Translations under genes and position numbers: made by a program
Origin: CAZKRU01 sp964555235
Lineage (GTDB): Bacteria; Verrucomicrobiota; Verrucomicrobiia; Methylacidiphilales; CAMAQI01
Direction of reading: 5' to 3'
DNA: 18,432 nt
Assembly (NCBI GenBank): GCA_964555235.1
Contig: CAZKRU010000081.1
Coordinates: forward strand, 1 to 18,432
Part shown: piece after piece, positions 7,612-13,713 of the stretch
How the letters are laid out: each line of letters begins with the position of its first letter
How positions within the stretch are numbered: position 1 is the first letter of the stretch
The notes under the pieces: model-generated
The model's database searches: none
Seen by the model: the letters and a program-made list of their open reading frames with translations, nothing else
What the model was told of the DNA's origin: nothing

Positions 7612-8853
7612 ATGAAATGGACACACGCTTACTCTGAGATGGGGATCGACGCGGAAGCCGCTATCCGAAAAACCTTGGAAATTCCAATCTCAGTTCATTG
7701 CTGGCAGGCGGACGATGTGCGAGGACTCGAAGAGGGGGGCTCACGGGTTGGATCTGGGTTTGCAGCGACGGGAAATTTTCCGGGAAGCGCGCGAAACGGA
7801 GATGAAATTCGCTCGGATCTTGAGCAGGTTTTGAAACTGGTTCCGGGGACCCATCGCGTTAATATTCACGCGCTTTACGCAGAATTCTCGGGGCAAAAGA
7901 CAGATCGAGACGCGCTCGAGGTTGACCATTTTTCGCGTTGGATCGATTGGGCGAAAAACGGTAAGATCGGGATTGATTTTAACCCTTCCTATTTCTCACA
8001 TTCCCTAGCGTCGGATGGATTTACGCTTTCGCATCGCGATGAAGCAACACGAAAATTCTGGATTCGGCACGGTCAGGCTTCCCGAAAGATTGCGACGGAG
8101 ATTGGAAAACGCCAAGGCTCCCCCTGCGTGAATAATCACTGGATCCCCGATGGTCTGAAAGATTCGCCGGCGGATCGTTGGGCCCCTCGCGAACGACTTC
8201 GTGACTCGTACGATGAAATTTTTGCTCTTTCTCTTGGTGATGGGGAGTCGCACTGTGTGGATGCCGTTGAGCCGAAGCTTTTTGGAATTGGGTCTGAGGA
8301 TTTTGTGGTCGGATCGTTTGAATTTTATGCCAGTTACGCGCTCTCTCGAAAAAAGATGCTCTGTCTCGATATGGGGCACTTTCATCCGACCGAAGCTATT
8401 CATGACAAAGTCTCGGCGCTGCTTCCGTTTCATGAGCGGCTTCTCGTTCATACCAGCCGCCCGATTCGTTGGGACAGTGATCACGTGGTGATTTTTAATG
8501 ATGACGTTCGGCAGCTTTTCCTGGAGCTTCATCGTGGCAACGCGCTTTCCCGGATGAACATCGCCCTTGATTACTTTGATGCCAGTATTAATCGGTTGTT
8601 TGCGTACGTTGTAGGAATTCGCGCGACTCGAAAAGCGCTCTTGTACGCATTGCTTGATCCTTCAGAAATGTTGAAGCAACTTGAGGCCGAAGGAAAAGGA
8701 GCGCAGAAACTCGCGCTGATGGAGCGAATGAAAACGATGCCCTTTGGCGAGGCGTGGGATCAACTTTGCGAAACAGCGGGAACTTCGTCCGAAGCGCAGT
8801 GGGTGAAAGAGGCGGAGAAGTATACCGATCAAGTGTTGAAAAAACGTTCTTAA
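7612..8853 (+). CDS. rhaA: L-rhamnose isomerase
   Basis: Interconverts L-rhamnose and L-rhamnulose, the first cytoplasmic step of the pathway. It has 413 residues against 419 in Escherichia coli RhaA, and is recognisable throughout. Motifs include VHCWQADDV (28-36), ATGNFPGSARN (52-62), GIDFNPSYFSH (120-130) and NHWIPDGLKD (175-184). Metal- and substrate-binding residues lie in DAVEPKLFGIG (Glu220, Lys222), LDMGHFHPTE (Asp253, His256) and SRPIRWDSDHVV (Asp288, Asp290). The final segment FDASINR is also typical. It is divergent from the AraC-family gene and lies about 1.3 kb after rhaB. It is the last clear chromosomal gene before the mobile-element region. Confidence 0.97.
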   Translation: MKWTHAYSEMGIDAEAAIRKTLEIPISVHCWQADDVRGLEEGGSRVGSGFAATGNFPGSARNGDEIRSDLEQVLKLVPGTHRVNIHALYAEFSGQKTDRDALEVDHFSRWIDWAKNGKIGIDFNPSYFSHSLASDGFTLSHRDEATRKFWIRHGQASRKIATEIGKRQGSPCVNNHWIPDGLKDSPADRWAPRERLRDSYDEIFALSLGDGESHCVDAVEPKLFGIGSEDFVVGSFEFYASYALSRKKMLCLDMGHFHPTEAIHDKVSALLPFHERLLVHTSRPIRWDSDHVVIFNDDVRQLFLELHRGNALSRMNIALDYFDASINRLFAYVVGIRATRKALLYALLDPSEMLKQLEAEGKGAQKLALMERMKTMPFGEAWDQLCETAGTSSEAQWVKEAEKYTDQVLKKRS

Positions 8854-9069
8854 GGGAAGATTTCTCGCATGGAGCTGTTTGTTTTACTTTTGATGATAAT
8901 TTTGCACCCCAATCCGAATCGTCGGGTTCAGCCGTTTTCAATTGTCGTCAGGGGTGGATGTTTCAGCCGCTGGCACCGGCGATTTGCCTAATCCGGTCCC
9001 CGAGGGATTATTGGGGGGGGGGCGTCTTTGCGCGGAGGATTTTCTCTTTTCAACAGCCACGCTCGCCCC
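8854..9069. other. Gap between rhaA and the mobilisation genes; probable left edge of the mobile element
   Basis: No gene is supported here. It holds an 11-mer TTGCACCCCAA (8902-8912), a tract of ten G residues (9013-9022) and GCGCGGAGG followed by ATTTTCT (9030-9045). The last resembles a sequence at 13586-13615 on the other side of the integrase and tRNA gene. One end of the mobile element should fall in or near this gap, but I cannot place it exactly. Confidence 0.45.
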
Positions 9070-9746
9070 TTAAAGGCAATTGGAAAGAGGGTAGGCTTCA
9101 ACGGATTTTTTCAGAAACCCGAGTTTGTCCTCCTGTCCGTTGTCGGTCTTTTGCCTTTTAATCTACTGGCTAAAGGAGACCGGTTCTCCATATTTGGTCC
9201 GGGGATGAACGAAGACGTGAACATGGAGGTGATCCGTGTCGTGATGAAGGCCATACGAAAACCCCAGCGAATCCCCGCGATGATACCGATCCGTAAAATT
9301 TCGAAGCGACCGCTTCATGACAGATTGCAAAACGGCATCGGGACTAAGGCCCTTGGCTTTCAGGGCGTTGGTCATTTCTTTTGACATGGAAAAGACCAGT
9401 CGGTGATGAGTTTTGCGTTGGCTTTTAAATTTTTTTGCATGTTTTTTCCGAGCCGTCTTGATTCTTTTTTTGTGTTCTTCTTTCGGAAGTTTTTCAAACT
9501 GGCATCGGGTTCCGTCCGAATCGGTGCTTGCCATCGTTCGAATGAATCCGGCGGCATAGATCTGCCTGACCTCCTCCTTGTCGATGTAATCCAGTCCATC
9601 GACAGGCTTGGGTTTGATTCCGGATTTGTGGGGCGGCGCAAATCGGCATAGTGTTTGAGTGATGAAGTTTCGTCCTGATATTCAGGATCAAAAGGCGAGT
9701 ACCAGGTCTTGTGCTTGTGTACGATGATGCCATGAGTGAATTTCAT
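9070..9746 (-). pseudogene. Relaxase-like mobilisation gene, broken by a frameshift and an amber stop
   Basis: The minus strand from the ATG at 9746 encodes MKFTHGIIVHKHKTWYSPFD and on to LKHYADLRRP in one frame. The coding pattern continues in the -1 frame (GIKPKPVDGLDYIDKEE and on). The switch lies near a CCCC run at about 9632-9640, and one missing C would explain it. The second frame carries HRLVFSMSKE, a helical segment, YHRGDSLGFSYG, then HHDTDHLHVHVFVHP. The last is a His-hydrophobe-His motif of relaxases and other HUH endonucleases, which nick oriT and hold the DNA end. A TAG at 9163-9165 follows GEPVSFSQ. Past it the same frame stays coding-like (IKRQKTDNGQEDKLGFLKKS) to a TAA at 9070. 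The product would start 6 bases after the MobC-like gene's stop. Sequencing error at the C run is possible. Confidence 0.6.
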
Positions 9747-9752
9747 GGAGTG

Positions 9753-9989
9753 CTACGAAAAGGTTTCCTCGATGGTGTTCTGAAGAATGTCTAGCTTGCG
9801 ACTGATTACGATTGCCCACGGCGGTTCCGGTGCGGTTGCTAGGGGTTTGTGAAGACACTCGAGGATGGCGCGAGTAACGGCTTCATTGGTTTTGAAGTTC
9901 CAGCGATCAGCGAGCGCCCGAATGGCAATTTGAATTTCCGGGCCAGTATCAACATTGATGCGATGACGGTTTGATTGTGTTTTTTTCAT
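9753..9989 (-). CDS. Small ribbon-helix-helix protein, MobC-like mobilisation accessory protein
   Basis: A 78-residue protein. The basic N-terminus KKTQSNRHRINVDTGPEIQ fits a DNA-contacting beta strand, and the helices IQIAIRALADRWN and TNEAVTRAILECL follow, matching the ribbon-helix-helix fold. Its C-terminal tail ISRKLDILQNTIEETF may form a short coiled coil. A good AAGGA lies 6 bases before the ATG. The relaxase-like gene starts 6 bases after its stop, so the two form one operon. Such pairs commonly act at oriT, with the small protein helping the relaxase. It could also be only a repressor. I do not recognise a named family. Confidence 0.6.
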   Translation of the reverse strand: MKKTQSNRHRINVDTGPEIQIAIRALADRWNFKTNEAVTRAILECLHKPLATAPEPPWAIVISRKLDILQNTIEETFS

Positions 9990-10063
9990 AAGGATCCTTC
10001 GGTTATGGACGTAGCAGGCCCAGACCTGCGGAGTCCTCTTTTTCGAGGTGAAGTACCGAAAAA

Positions 10064-10269
10064 GTAAAAATGGCGCCCATTTTTACTATGCTCATTGCTG
10101 ACAAAATGGGGCCTTTTTGGGCCCCTTTGGCAGGCTTTCCCGGCGTATGCCATTCCTCCTGGCAAGACGGGATAATCTGACCCGGAATCGGGGCAAGGCT
10201 GGCAAACTGGGCAATGCCCAGGTGGCAGGCAATCGGGAGGGAGGAGGGTTGTTCATGGCTTTTAAAGCC
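10064..10269. other. Cluster of inverted repeats, candidate origin of transfer (oriT)
   Basis: This segment, just upstream of the MobC-like gene, is unusually rich in hairpins. GTAAAAATGG and CCATTTTTAC pair perfectly over 10 bp with a CGC loop (10064-10086). GGGGCC and GGCCCC pair with a six-base loop (10108-10125). TGCCA/TGGCA lies at 10147-10163 and CTGGGC/GCCCAG with an AAT loop at 10207-10221. GGCTTT/AAAGCC forms a near-perfect palindrome at 10257-10269. oriT sites usually sit beside the relaxase operon and contain such repeats. I cannot identify a nic site, so the call is inference from position and structure. The first hairpin, read on the minus strand, could instead be a regulatory element of the mobilisation operon. 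Confidence 0.4.
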
Positions 10270-10366
10270 TCATGCTGAAGGATTGTTTTGGGCTTGGTTC
10301 CGTGGGTTTGAGTCTTTCGAGAACCTTTGCTTCCTCGTGCGGACTGGAGGTGACCTCATGTTGCAT
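10262..10366 (-). CDS. Very small ORF (34 residues) in the mobile-element leading region
   Basis: The ATG at 10366 lies 9 bases beyond the stop of the preceding 47-codon frame on the same strand. The product starts MQHEVTSSPHEEAKVLERLK, and its middle (EEAKVLERLK) looks like a charged amphipathic helix. There is no recognised family and no strong ribosome binding site. It may be chance or the remnant of a longer gene. Confidence 0.22.
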   Translation of the reverse strand: MQHEVTSSPHEEAKVLERLKPTEPSPKQSFSMRL

Positions 10367-10375
10367 GGCTCGGCC

Positions 10376-10519
10376 TCAGATGAAATTGGCGGCATGCTGG
10401 GCTTGTGAAACGGCCTGAACGACGAGCCTTGGGTCTGTCGAGATTCTCTTTCGCGAAGACCTCGGAGCCGGAGGAATTTTGAATCGGTCGATTGAGCTGG
10501 GACTGGTGTCCCGTGGCAT
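10376..10519 (-). CDS. Small ORF (47 residues) with an ArdC-like C-terminal segment, or its remnant
   Basis: The minus strand from the ATG at 10519 gives a 47-residue frame: a proline-rich basic N-terminal half (DRFKIPPAPRSSRKR), then STDPRLVVQAVSQAQHAANF and a stop. The last part resembles the C-terminal helix of ArdC-type antirestriction proteins (DpRxxxxAaxqAqkAadyI), which are common on mobile elements. It could be a real small protein or the end of a decayed ardC gene. It runs towards the mobilisation genes and is divergent from the AbiE operon. The short length limits confidence. Confidence 0.3.
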   Translation of the reverse strand: MPRDTSPSSIDRFKIPPAPRSSRKRISTDPRLVVQAVSQAQHAANFI

Positions 10520-10602
10520 GAGTTAGGATTAGATCGCTGTCATGGTCTTCGAAAGTAGCGGATCCTCAAATACTTGAAGTACTCTTAAAAAACGATTGTT
10601 CT
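10520..10602. other. Gap upstream of the AbiE-type operon
   Basis: No gene is supported. It holds the upstream part of the toxin-antitoxin promoter. TACTTGAAGTA at 10571-10581 is a short palindrome. No clear -35 hexamer is seen at the right distance from the -10 at 10614. Confidence 0.35.
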
Positions 10603-10632
10603 TAACGGAATTATATACTAACTTTTCCGTTA
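10603..10632. promoter_or_regulatory. Inverted-repeat operator around the -10 box of the toxin-antitoxin operon
   Basis: TAACGGAA (10603-10610) and TTCCGTTA (10625-10632) form a perfect 8-bp inverted repeat separated by 14 bases. The spacer contains TATACT (10614-10619), a good -10 hexamer directed towards the antitoxin ATG 21 bases downstream. AbiEi antitoxins are known to repress their own operon by binding inverted repeats in the promoter, so this is a likely autoregulatory operator. Confidence 0.6.
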
Positions 10633-10640
10633 GATAGAAG

Positions 10641-11264
10641 ATGAAAATAAATTCACAAACATCTTATTTTAAGATACTTAGTCGTATTTATGGGCGTGGT
10701 AGGGGTTGTGTGTTTACTCCGAAACACTTTCAAGGGCTGGGCAGTCGTGATGCCATTGATTCTGCACTAAAGCGGCTCACTCAGGCAGGTACAATTCGAA
10801 AAATTGCCCGGGGCCTCTATGACTACCCCGAAGCGCATCCGGATCTTGGCGAAATTTCGCCTTCGGCTGAAGCCATTGCCCGGGCGCTTGTTGTTCGCGA
10901 TGCAATTCGACTGCAGCCTTCCGGTGCCTACGCTGCCAATGTACTCGGTTTGTCTGAACAGGTGCCTTCTCGGATTGTATTTTTGACGGATGGTCCTGCC
11001 AAGAAGGTGAAAATCGGCAAGCAGGAAATCATTCTTCAACATACGACTCCGAGGAACATGGCAACTGCTGAACGTAAGAGTGGGACTCTCATTCAAGCCC
11101 TGCGTTACCTTGGGAAAGACCAGATTGACGAAAAGATGATCGCCATTCTTCGTCGTCAGATTCAAAATCAAGATCGGTCCTTGATTCGTAAAGACCTGCG
11201 TCATGCCCCCTCATGGATTTCCGAGCTGTTGGGCCGACTGATTGAACCCGAGGCGTCATCATGA
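10641..11264 (+). CDS. AbiEi-type antitoxin (DUF6088-like, type IV toxin-antitoxin)
   Basis: A 207-residue protein whose N-terminal part (about residues 8-65) is a winged helix-turn-helix: VFTPKHFQGLGSRDAIDSAL followed by the wing IRKIARGLYDYP. The C-terminal part, with QPSGAYAANVLGLSEQVP and the strand FLTDGPAKKVKIGKQEI, matches the AbiEi C-terminal domain. In AbiE systems this protein neutralises the nucleotidyltransferase toxin without a stable complex and represses the operon. Its stop overlaps the next gene's start in ATGA, so the two are translationally coupled. The start has only a weak AGAAG before it. AbiE modules protect against phage and stabilise mobile elements, which fits its place between mobilisation genes and an integrase. 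Confidence 0.82.
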   Translation: MKINSQTSYFKILSRIYGRGRGCVFTPKHFQGLGSRDAIDSALKRLTQAGTIRKIARGLYDYPEAHPDLGEISPSAEAIARALVVRDAIRLQPSGAYAANVLGLSEQVPSRIVFLTDGPAKKVKIGKQEIILQHTTPRNMATAERKSGTLIQALRYLGKDQIDEKMIAILRRQIQNQDRSLIRKDLRHAPSWISELLGRLIEPEASS

Positions 11265-12292
11265 CCTCCTTTCTGAAAAAATCCTCCAATGATCGGCGAC
11301 TCGCCTTTCAACAGGTCGACGCCAAAATGGGTTTGCAAGCACTGAGCGTAGAAAAGGACTTTTGGGTCTGTTGGACCCTGCGGGAGCTTTTTGCTCTGCC
11401 TGGAATCGGCCAGCAGCTTACCTTTAAGGGCGGTACTTCTCTTTCAAAAGCGTGGAAGCTGATCCACCGTTTTTCTGAAGACATCGATCTGATTATTGAC
11501 AAGGAAATCCTTGGTTTCGGAGGTGACGCGGCTCCGGAGAAAGGTTCTAGTAATACGCAGCGTAGATCGCGACTGGAAAATCTGATGACGGCGGGGCGTC
11601 AGTGGGTGCAGGGAATCTTATATCCGGCGCTTGCTTCGAGAATCGCCGACATCCTGAATCAACCGGATTGGAAGCTGGAAGTGGATCCCGATATGGCTGA
11701 TGGTCAGTGCCTGCTCTTCCACTATCCTTCTGTATTTCCCGCTGGCACAGCTGGATATGTTCGTCCCGTGGTCAAAATTGAACTGGGGGCTCGTTCCGAT
11801 GATTGGCCTCATGAAGACAAAGTGATTCAGCCCTACGTCACGGAATTTTTTCCGGTACTCGATCCTCATGCCGAATTTTCGGTTCGTGCCTTAGCGGTAG
11901 AACGTACCTTTTGGGAAAAAGCATGTCTCCTTCATGAAGAAACCTTCCGGCCTTTCGATAAGCCCCGTAAAGTAAGAATGGCGCGTCACTACTACGATCT
12001 TTGGTCACTTCTCCGTGCTGGAGTTGGGAAACGTGCGATGGGACAGCAAGACCTCTTTCAACGAGTCGCCGAACATCGCGAGATTTTTTTTCGATATAGC
12101 TGGGTCGATTATTCTACACACAAGCGAGGTTCTTTCCGGCTGGTCCCACCAGCAGATCACCTCATCGATTGGAAAAAAGATTATCAAGCCATGCTCGGTC
12201 CGATGTTTTTTGGTGAAACTCCCACATTTGAAGAGATGATGGTTGTTATGTCTGATTTCGAAAAAACGCTCAACGAATCAGTTTTGTTGTAG
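11261..12292 (+). CDS. AbiEii/AbiGii-family nucleotidyltransferase toxin
   Basis: A 343-residue protein of the AbiEii family, DNA polymerase beta-like nucleotidyltransferases that act as bacteriostatic toxins. Characterised members add nucleotides to tRNA or bind GTP. Motif I is KGGTSLSKAWKLI (56-68) and motif II is RFSEDIDLII (70-79), with the metal-binding Asp74 and Asp76. The later block ALAVERTFWEKACLLHEE and the helix RMARHYYDLWSLL supply the conserved Lys and Asp of motifs III and IV. All expected catalytic positions are present, so the toxin looks intact. It overlaps the antitoxin by 4 bases and converges on the integrase with 7 bases between the stops. Confidence 0.88.
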   Translation: MTSFLKKSSNDRRLAFQQVDAKMGLQALSVEKDFWVCWTLRELFALPGIGQQLTFKGGTSLSKAWKLIHRFSEDIDLIIDKEILGFGGDAAPEKGSSNTQRRSRLENLMTAGRQWVQGILYPALASRIADILNQPDWKLEVDPDMADGQCLLFHYPSVFPAGTAGYVRPVVKIELGARSDDWPHEDKVIQPYVTEFFPVLDPHAEFSVRALAVERTFWEKACLLHEETFRPFDKPRKVRMARHYYDLWSLLRAGVGKRAMGQQDLFQRVAEHREIFFRYSWVDYSTHKRGSFRLVPPADHLIDWKKDYQAMLGPMFFGETPTFEEMMVVMSDFEKTLNESVLL

Positions 12293-12299
12293 AAGGGGT

Positions 12300-13412
12300 C
12301 TATTTCATTCTTTCAATATCTGAATCCTGAGGGGCTACATGGGCATAGTGGTCTTCAGTCACTTCGACGGTGTCGCCCATCCATTTTGCTACTTTGTAGA
12401 TAGAAACGTTTTTAATAACGAGATTGGAAGCAAACGAATGACGCATCACGTGTGGAGTGCACCAGCGCAACTTTTGCGAGGTCATGAATTTGTTGTAGGC
12501 CTTTTTAAAATCGGTTCGATACATGTAATCTCCATGCCCCTGATCCGGACGGAACATAAAGGTTGGATTTTCTCCATACTCTTTCTTTAACCAAGGAAGA
12601 TAGCGTCTTAAGAATTTCTTTAGCAGGGGATGCATGGGAATTGTTCGGTTTTCTCTTCCCTTCGGTTCAAAAGTGGGAGTCGTTGTGACATGGACGGTAT
12701 TTTGCTTCAAGTCGAGCCATTTGGGGCGGGATTCAATGACTTCGTTTTTTCGCAGTCCGCTCAGGAATCCAATATGGAGAACGTAGGCGAGCTCCATATT
12801 TTCTTTTTCGGCGGCTAGTAACAGTTTTTTGACTGCATTAAATTCAAGAAAGAGAATTCGTGCCTTAGTCGGTTCCCGGTTGACTTTGACACTGGCGGTT
12901 GGGTTTTCATGAGTCTTTTTGTTTTCGATCAGCCACTTATAAAATGATCGTACATGGGCAACATAACTTCGGGCGGTATTGGGAGAATGTTCGACTTTGA
13001 GCTCGTCATGCCACCGTTGAGCGATTTCTGTGGTCACTTGGCGGGGATGTTCAATTGCAAATTTCCGGCCAAAGGCCAATAGAACGCTATGCCGCGAAGG
13101 GGCAAAATATTTGGAGAGGATCTTACGATCAAGCATCTCGGCCATGTAAGTATCAACTTCGTGTTTCCAGACTCCAGCCTCGCGAAGTTCCGGACGGGCG
13201 GAGACTTCAAGAGCCTTGCGGATGGCTTCTTCTTCGCTCACCGCTCCTAAGGGGAGGGAGCGTCTAAGGCCATTCATTTGATATCGGTAATAAAAATGGT
13301 TGCCCTTTTTCCAGAGTCCCCGTAGCTTCGGCACATGTTTTCTGGAGTTGAAACAGTTATTAAGAGTGGACGCATTATCCATGCGAATCAGGTTGCCACT
13401 TTTGGTAGCCAT
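12300..13412 (-). CDS. int: Tyrosine recombinase (phage-type integrase)
   Basis: A site-specific recombinase, 370 residues from the ATG at 13412. The frame stays open upstream through the tRNA gene, but that extension is artefactual. A second possible start is the ATG at 13382. The N-terminal part has an arm-type segment (GLWKKGNHFYYRYQMNG, about 32-48), then a SAM-like core-binding domain (about 85-175, NTARSYVAHVRSFYKWL). The catalytic domain spans 185-365, with Arg221 in SGLRKNEV, Lys251 in EPKGRENR, His321/Arg324 in TPHVMRHSFAS and the nucleophile Tyr356 in EDHYAHVAP. The usual second His (GH) is Asp347 in WMGD. The gene points away from tRNA-Pro, whose near end is 63 bases from its start, and it probably integrated the element carrying the mob and AbiE genes. 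Confidence 0.92.
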   Translation of the reverse strand: MATKSGNLIRMDNASTLNNCFNSRKHVPKLRGLWKKGNHFYYRYQMNGLRRSLPLGAVSEEEAIRKALEVSARPELREAGVWKHEVDTYMAEMLDRKILSKYFAPSRHSVLLAFGRKFAIEHPRQVTTEIAQRWHDELKVEHSPNTARSYVAHVRSFYKWLIENKKTHENPTASVKVNREPTKARILFLEFNAVKKLLLAAEKENMELAYVLHIGFLSGLRKNEVIESRPKWLDLKQNTVHVTTTPTFEPKGRENRTIPMHPLLKKFLRRYLPWLKKEYGENPTFMFRPDQGHGDYMYRTDFKKAYNKFMTSQKLRWCTPHVMRHSFASNLVIKNVSIYKVAKWMGDTVEVTEDHYAHVAPQDSDIERMK

Positions 13413-13449
13413 TTTCAAGTAAATTACGTGAGTAATGGACTTGAAAATG
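13410..13449. promoter_or_regulatory. Nested 40-base palindrome over the integrase start codon
   Basis: CATTTTCAAGT (13410-13420) and ACTTGAAAATG (13439-13449) are perfect 11-bp inverted arms. Inside them ATTAC (13423-13427) and GTAAT (13432-13436) form a second perfect arm pair around GTGA. The outer left arm includes the complement of the integrase ATG. It could be an operator, a recombinase or excisionase binding site, or an RNA hairpin that hides the start codon. Confidence 0.65.
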
Positions 13450-13475
13450 AGGTTTCTACAGAGGTAAACGGTATT

Positions 13476-13550
13476 CGGGCCGTAGCACAGCCTGGCTAGT
13501 GCGCTTGCTTGGGGTGCAAGAGGTCGCGAGTTCGAATCTCGCCGGTCCGA
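13476..13550 (+). tRNA. tRNA-Pro (anticodon GGG)
   Basis: All arms fold. The acceptor is CGGGCCG with CGGTCCG (one G-T pair) and discriminator A. The D stem is GCAC/GTGC. The anticodon stem is CTTGC/GCAAG with loop TTGGGGT, anticodon GGG at 13511-13513. The T arm is GCGAG, TTCGAAT, CTCGC. CCA is not encoded. It reads away from the integrase and may be the attachment target of the element. Confidence 0.95.
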
Positions 13551-13713
13551 TTTTCCTTTCGATTGAGAGGAGCTAGAGTTTTTTCGCGCGGAGGTGCGGA
13601 GGTGCGGAATTTTCTGATGGGGTTCAAGATAGTTTCCTTCGATCCTGCATTCCTCAGAGAGAATTGTTCCCGTTTTGAATTGACCGAAGTTCCGTTTGGA
13701 ATAGGTTTTGAGG
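13551..13713. other. Gap between tRNA-Pro and the SDR gene, with a short tandem repeat
   Basis: Holds two and a half copies of the 8-mer GCGGAGGT (13588-13608) preceded by TTTTTTCGC. This is another copy of the CTNNGCG-type intergenic repeat. The GCGCGGAGG here recurs at 9030-9038 on the far side of the mobile element. No gene is seen. Confidence 0.5.

Noticed and set aside
2409..8853. Bacterial microcompartment for rhamnose/fucose, as in many Planctomycetota
   Set aside because: No shell proteins or microcompartment-associated enzymes are present. The pathway uses the fused aldolase-dehydrogenase instead.
9403..9651. 82-codon plus-strand frame with Phe-rich sequence antisense to the relaxase-like gene
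   Set aside because: The Phe and Ser richness is the complement of Lys/Glu-rich coding on the minus strand, so it is a shadow.
10092..10256. 54-codon minus-strand frame between the 34-codon frame and the MobC-like gene
   Set aside because: It covers most of the inverted repeats of the possible oriT, and its Pro/Leu/Arg-rich composition follows from those repeats. I do not list it as a gene.
10214..10408. 64-codon plus-strand reading frame upstream of the AbiE operon
   Set aside because: It lies within the hairpin-rich region, has Trp/Cys/Gly-rich composition unlike a real protein, and is antisense to the more coding-like small minus-strand frames.
13588..13608. CRISPR-like repeats in the tandem GCGGAGGT tract
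   Set aside because: The unit is 8 bases with no spacers and no cas genes nearby. It is a simple tandem repeat within the dispersed intergenic family.
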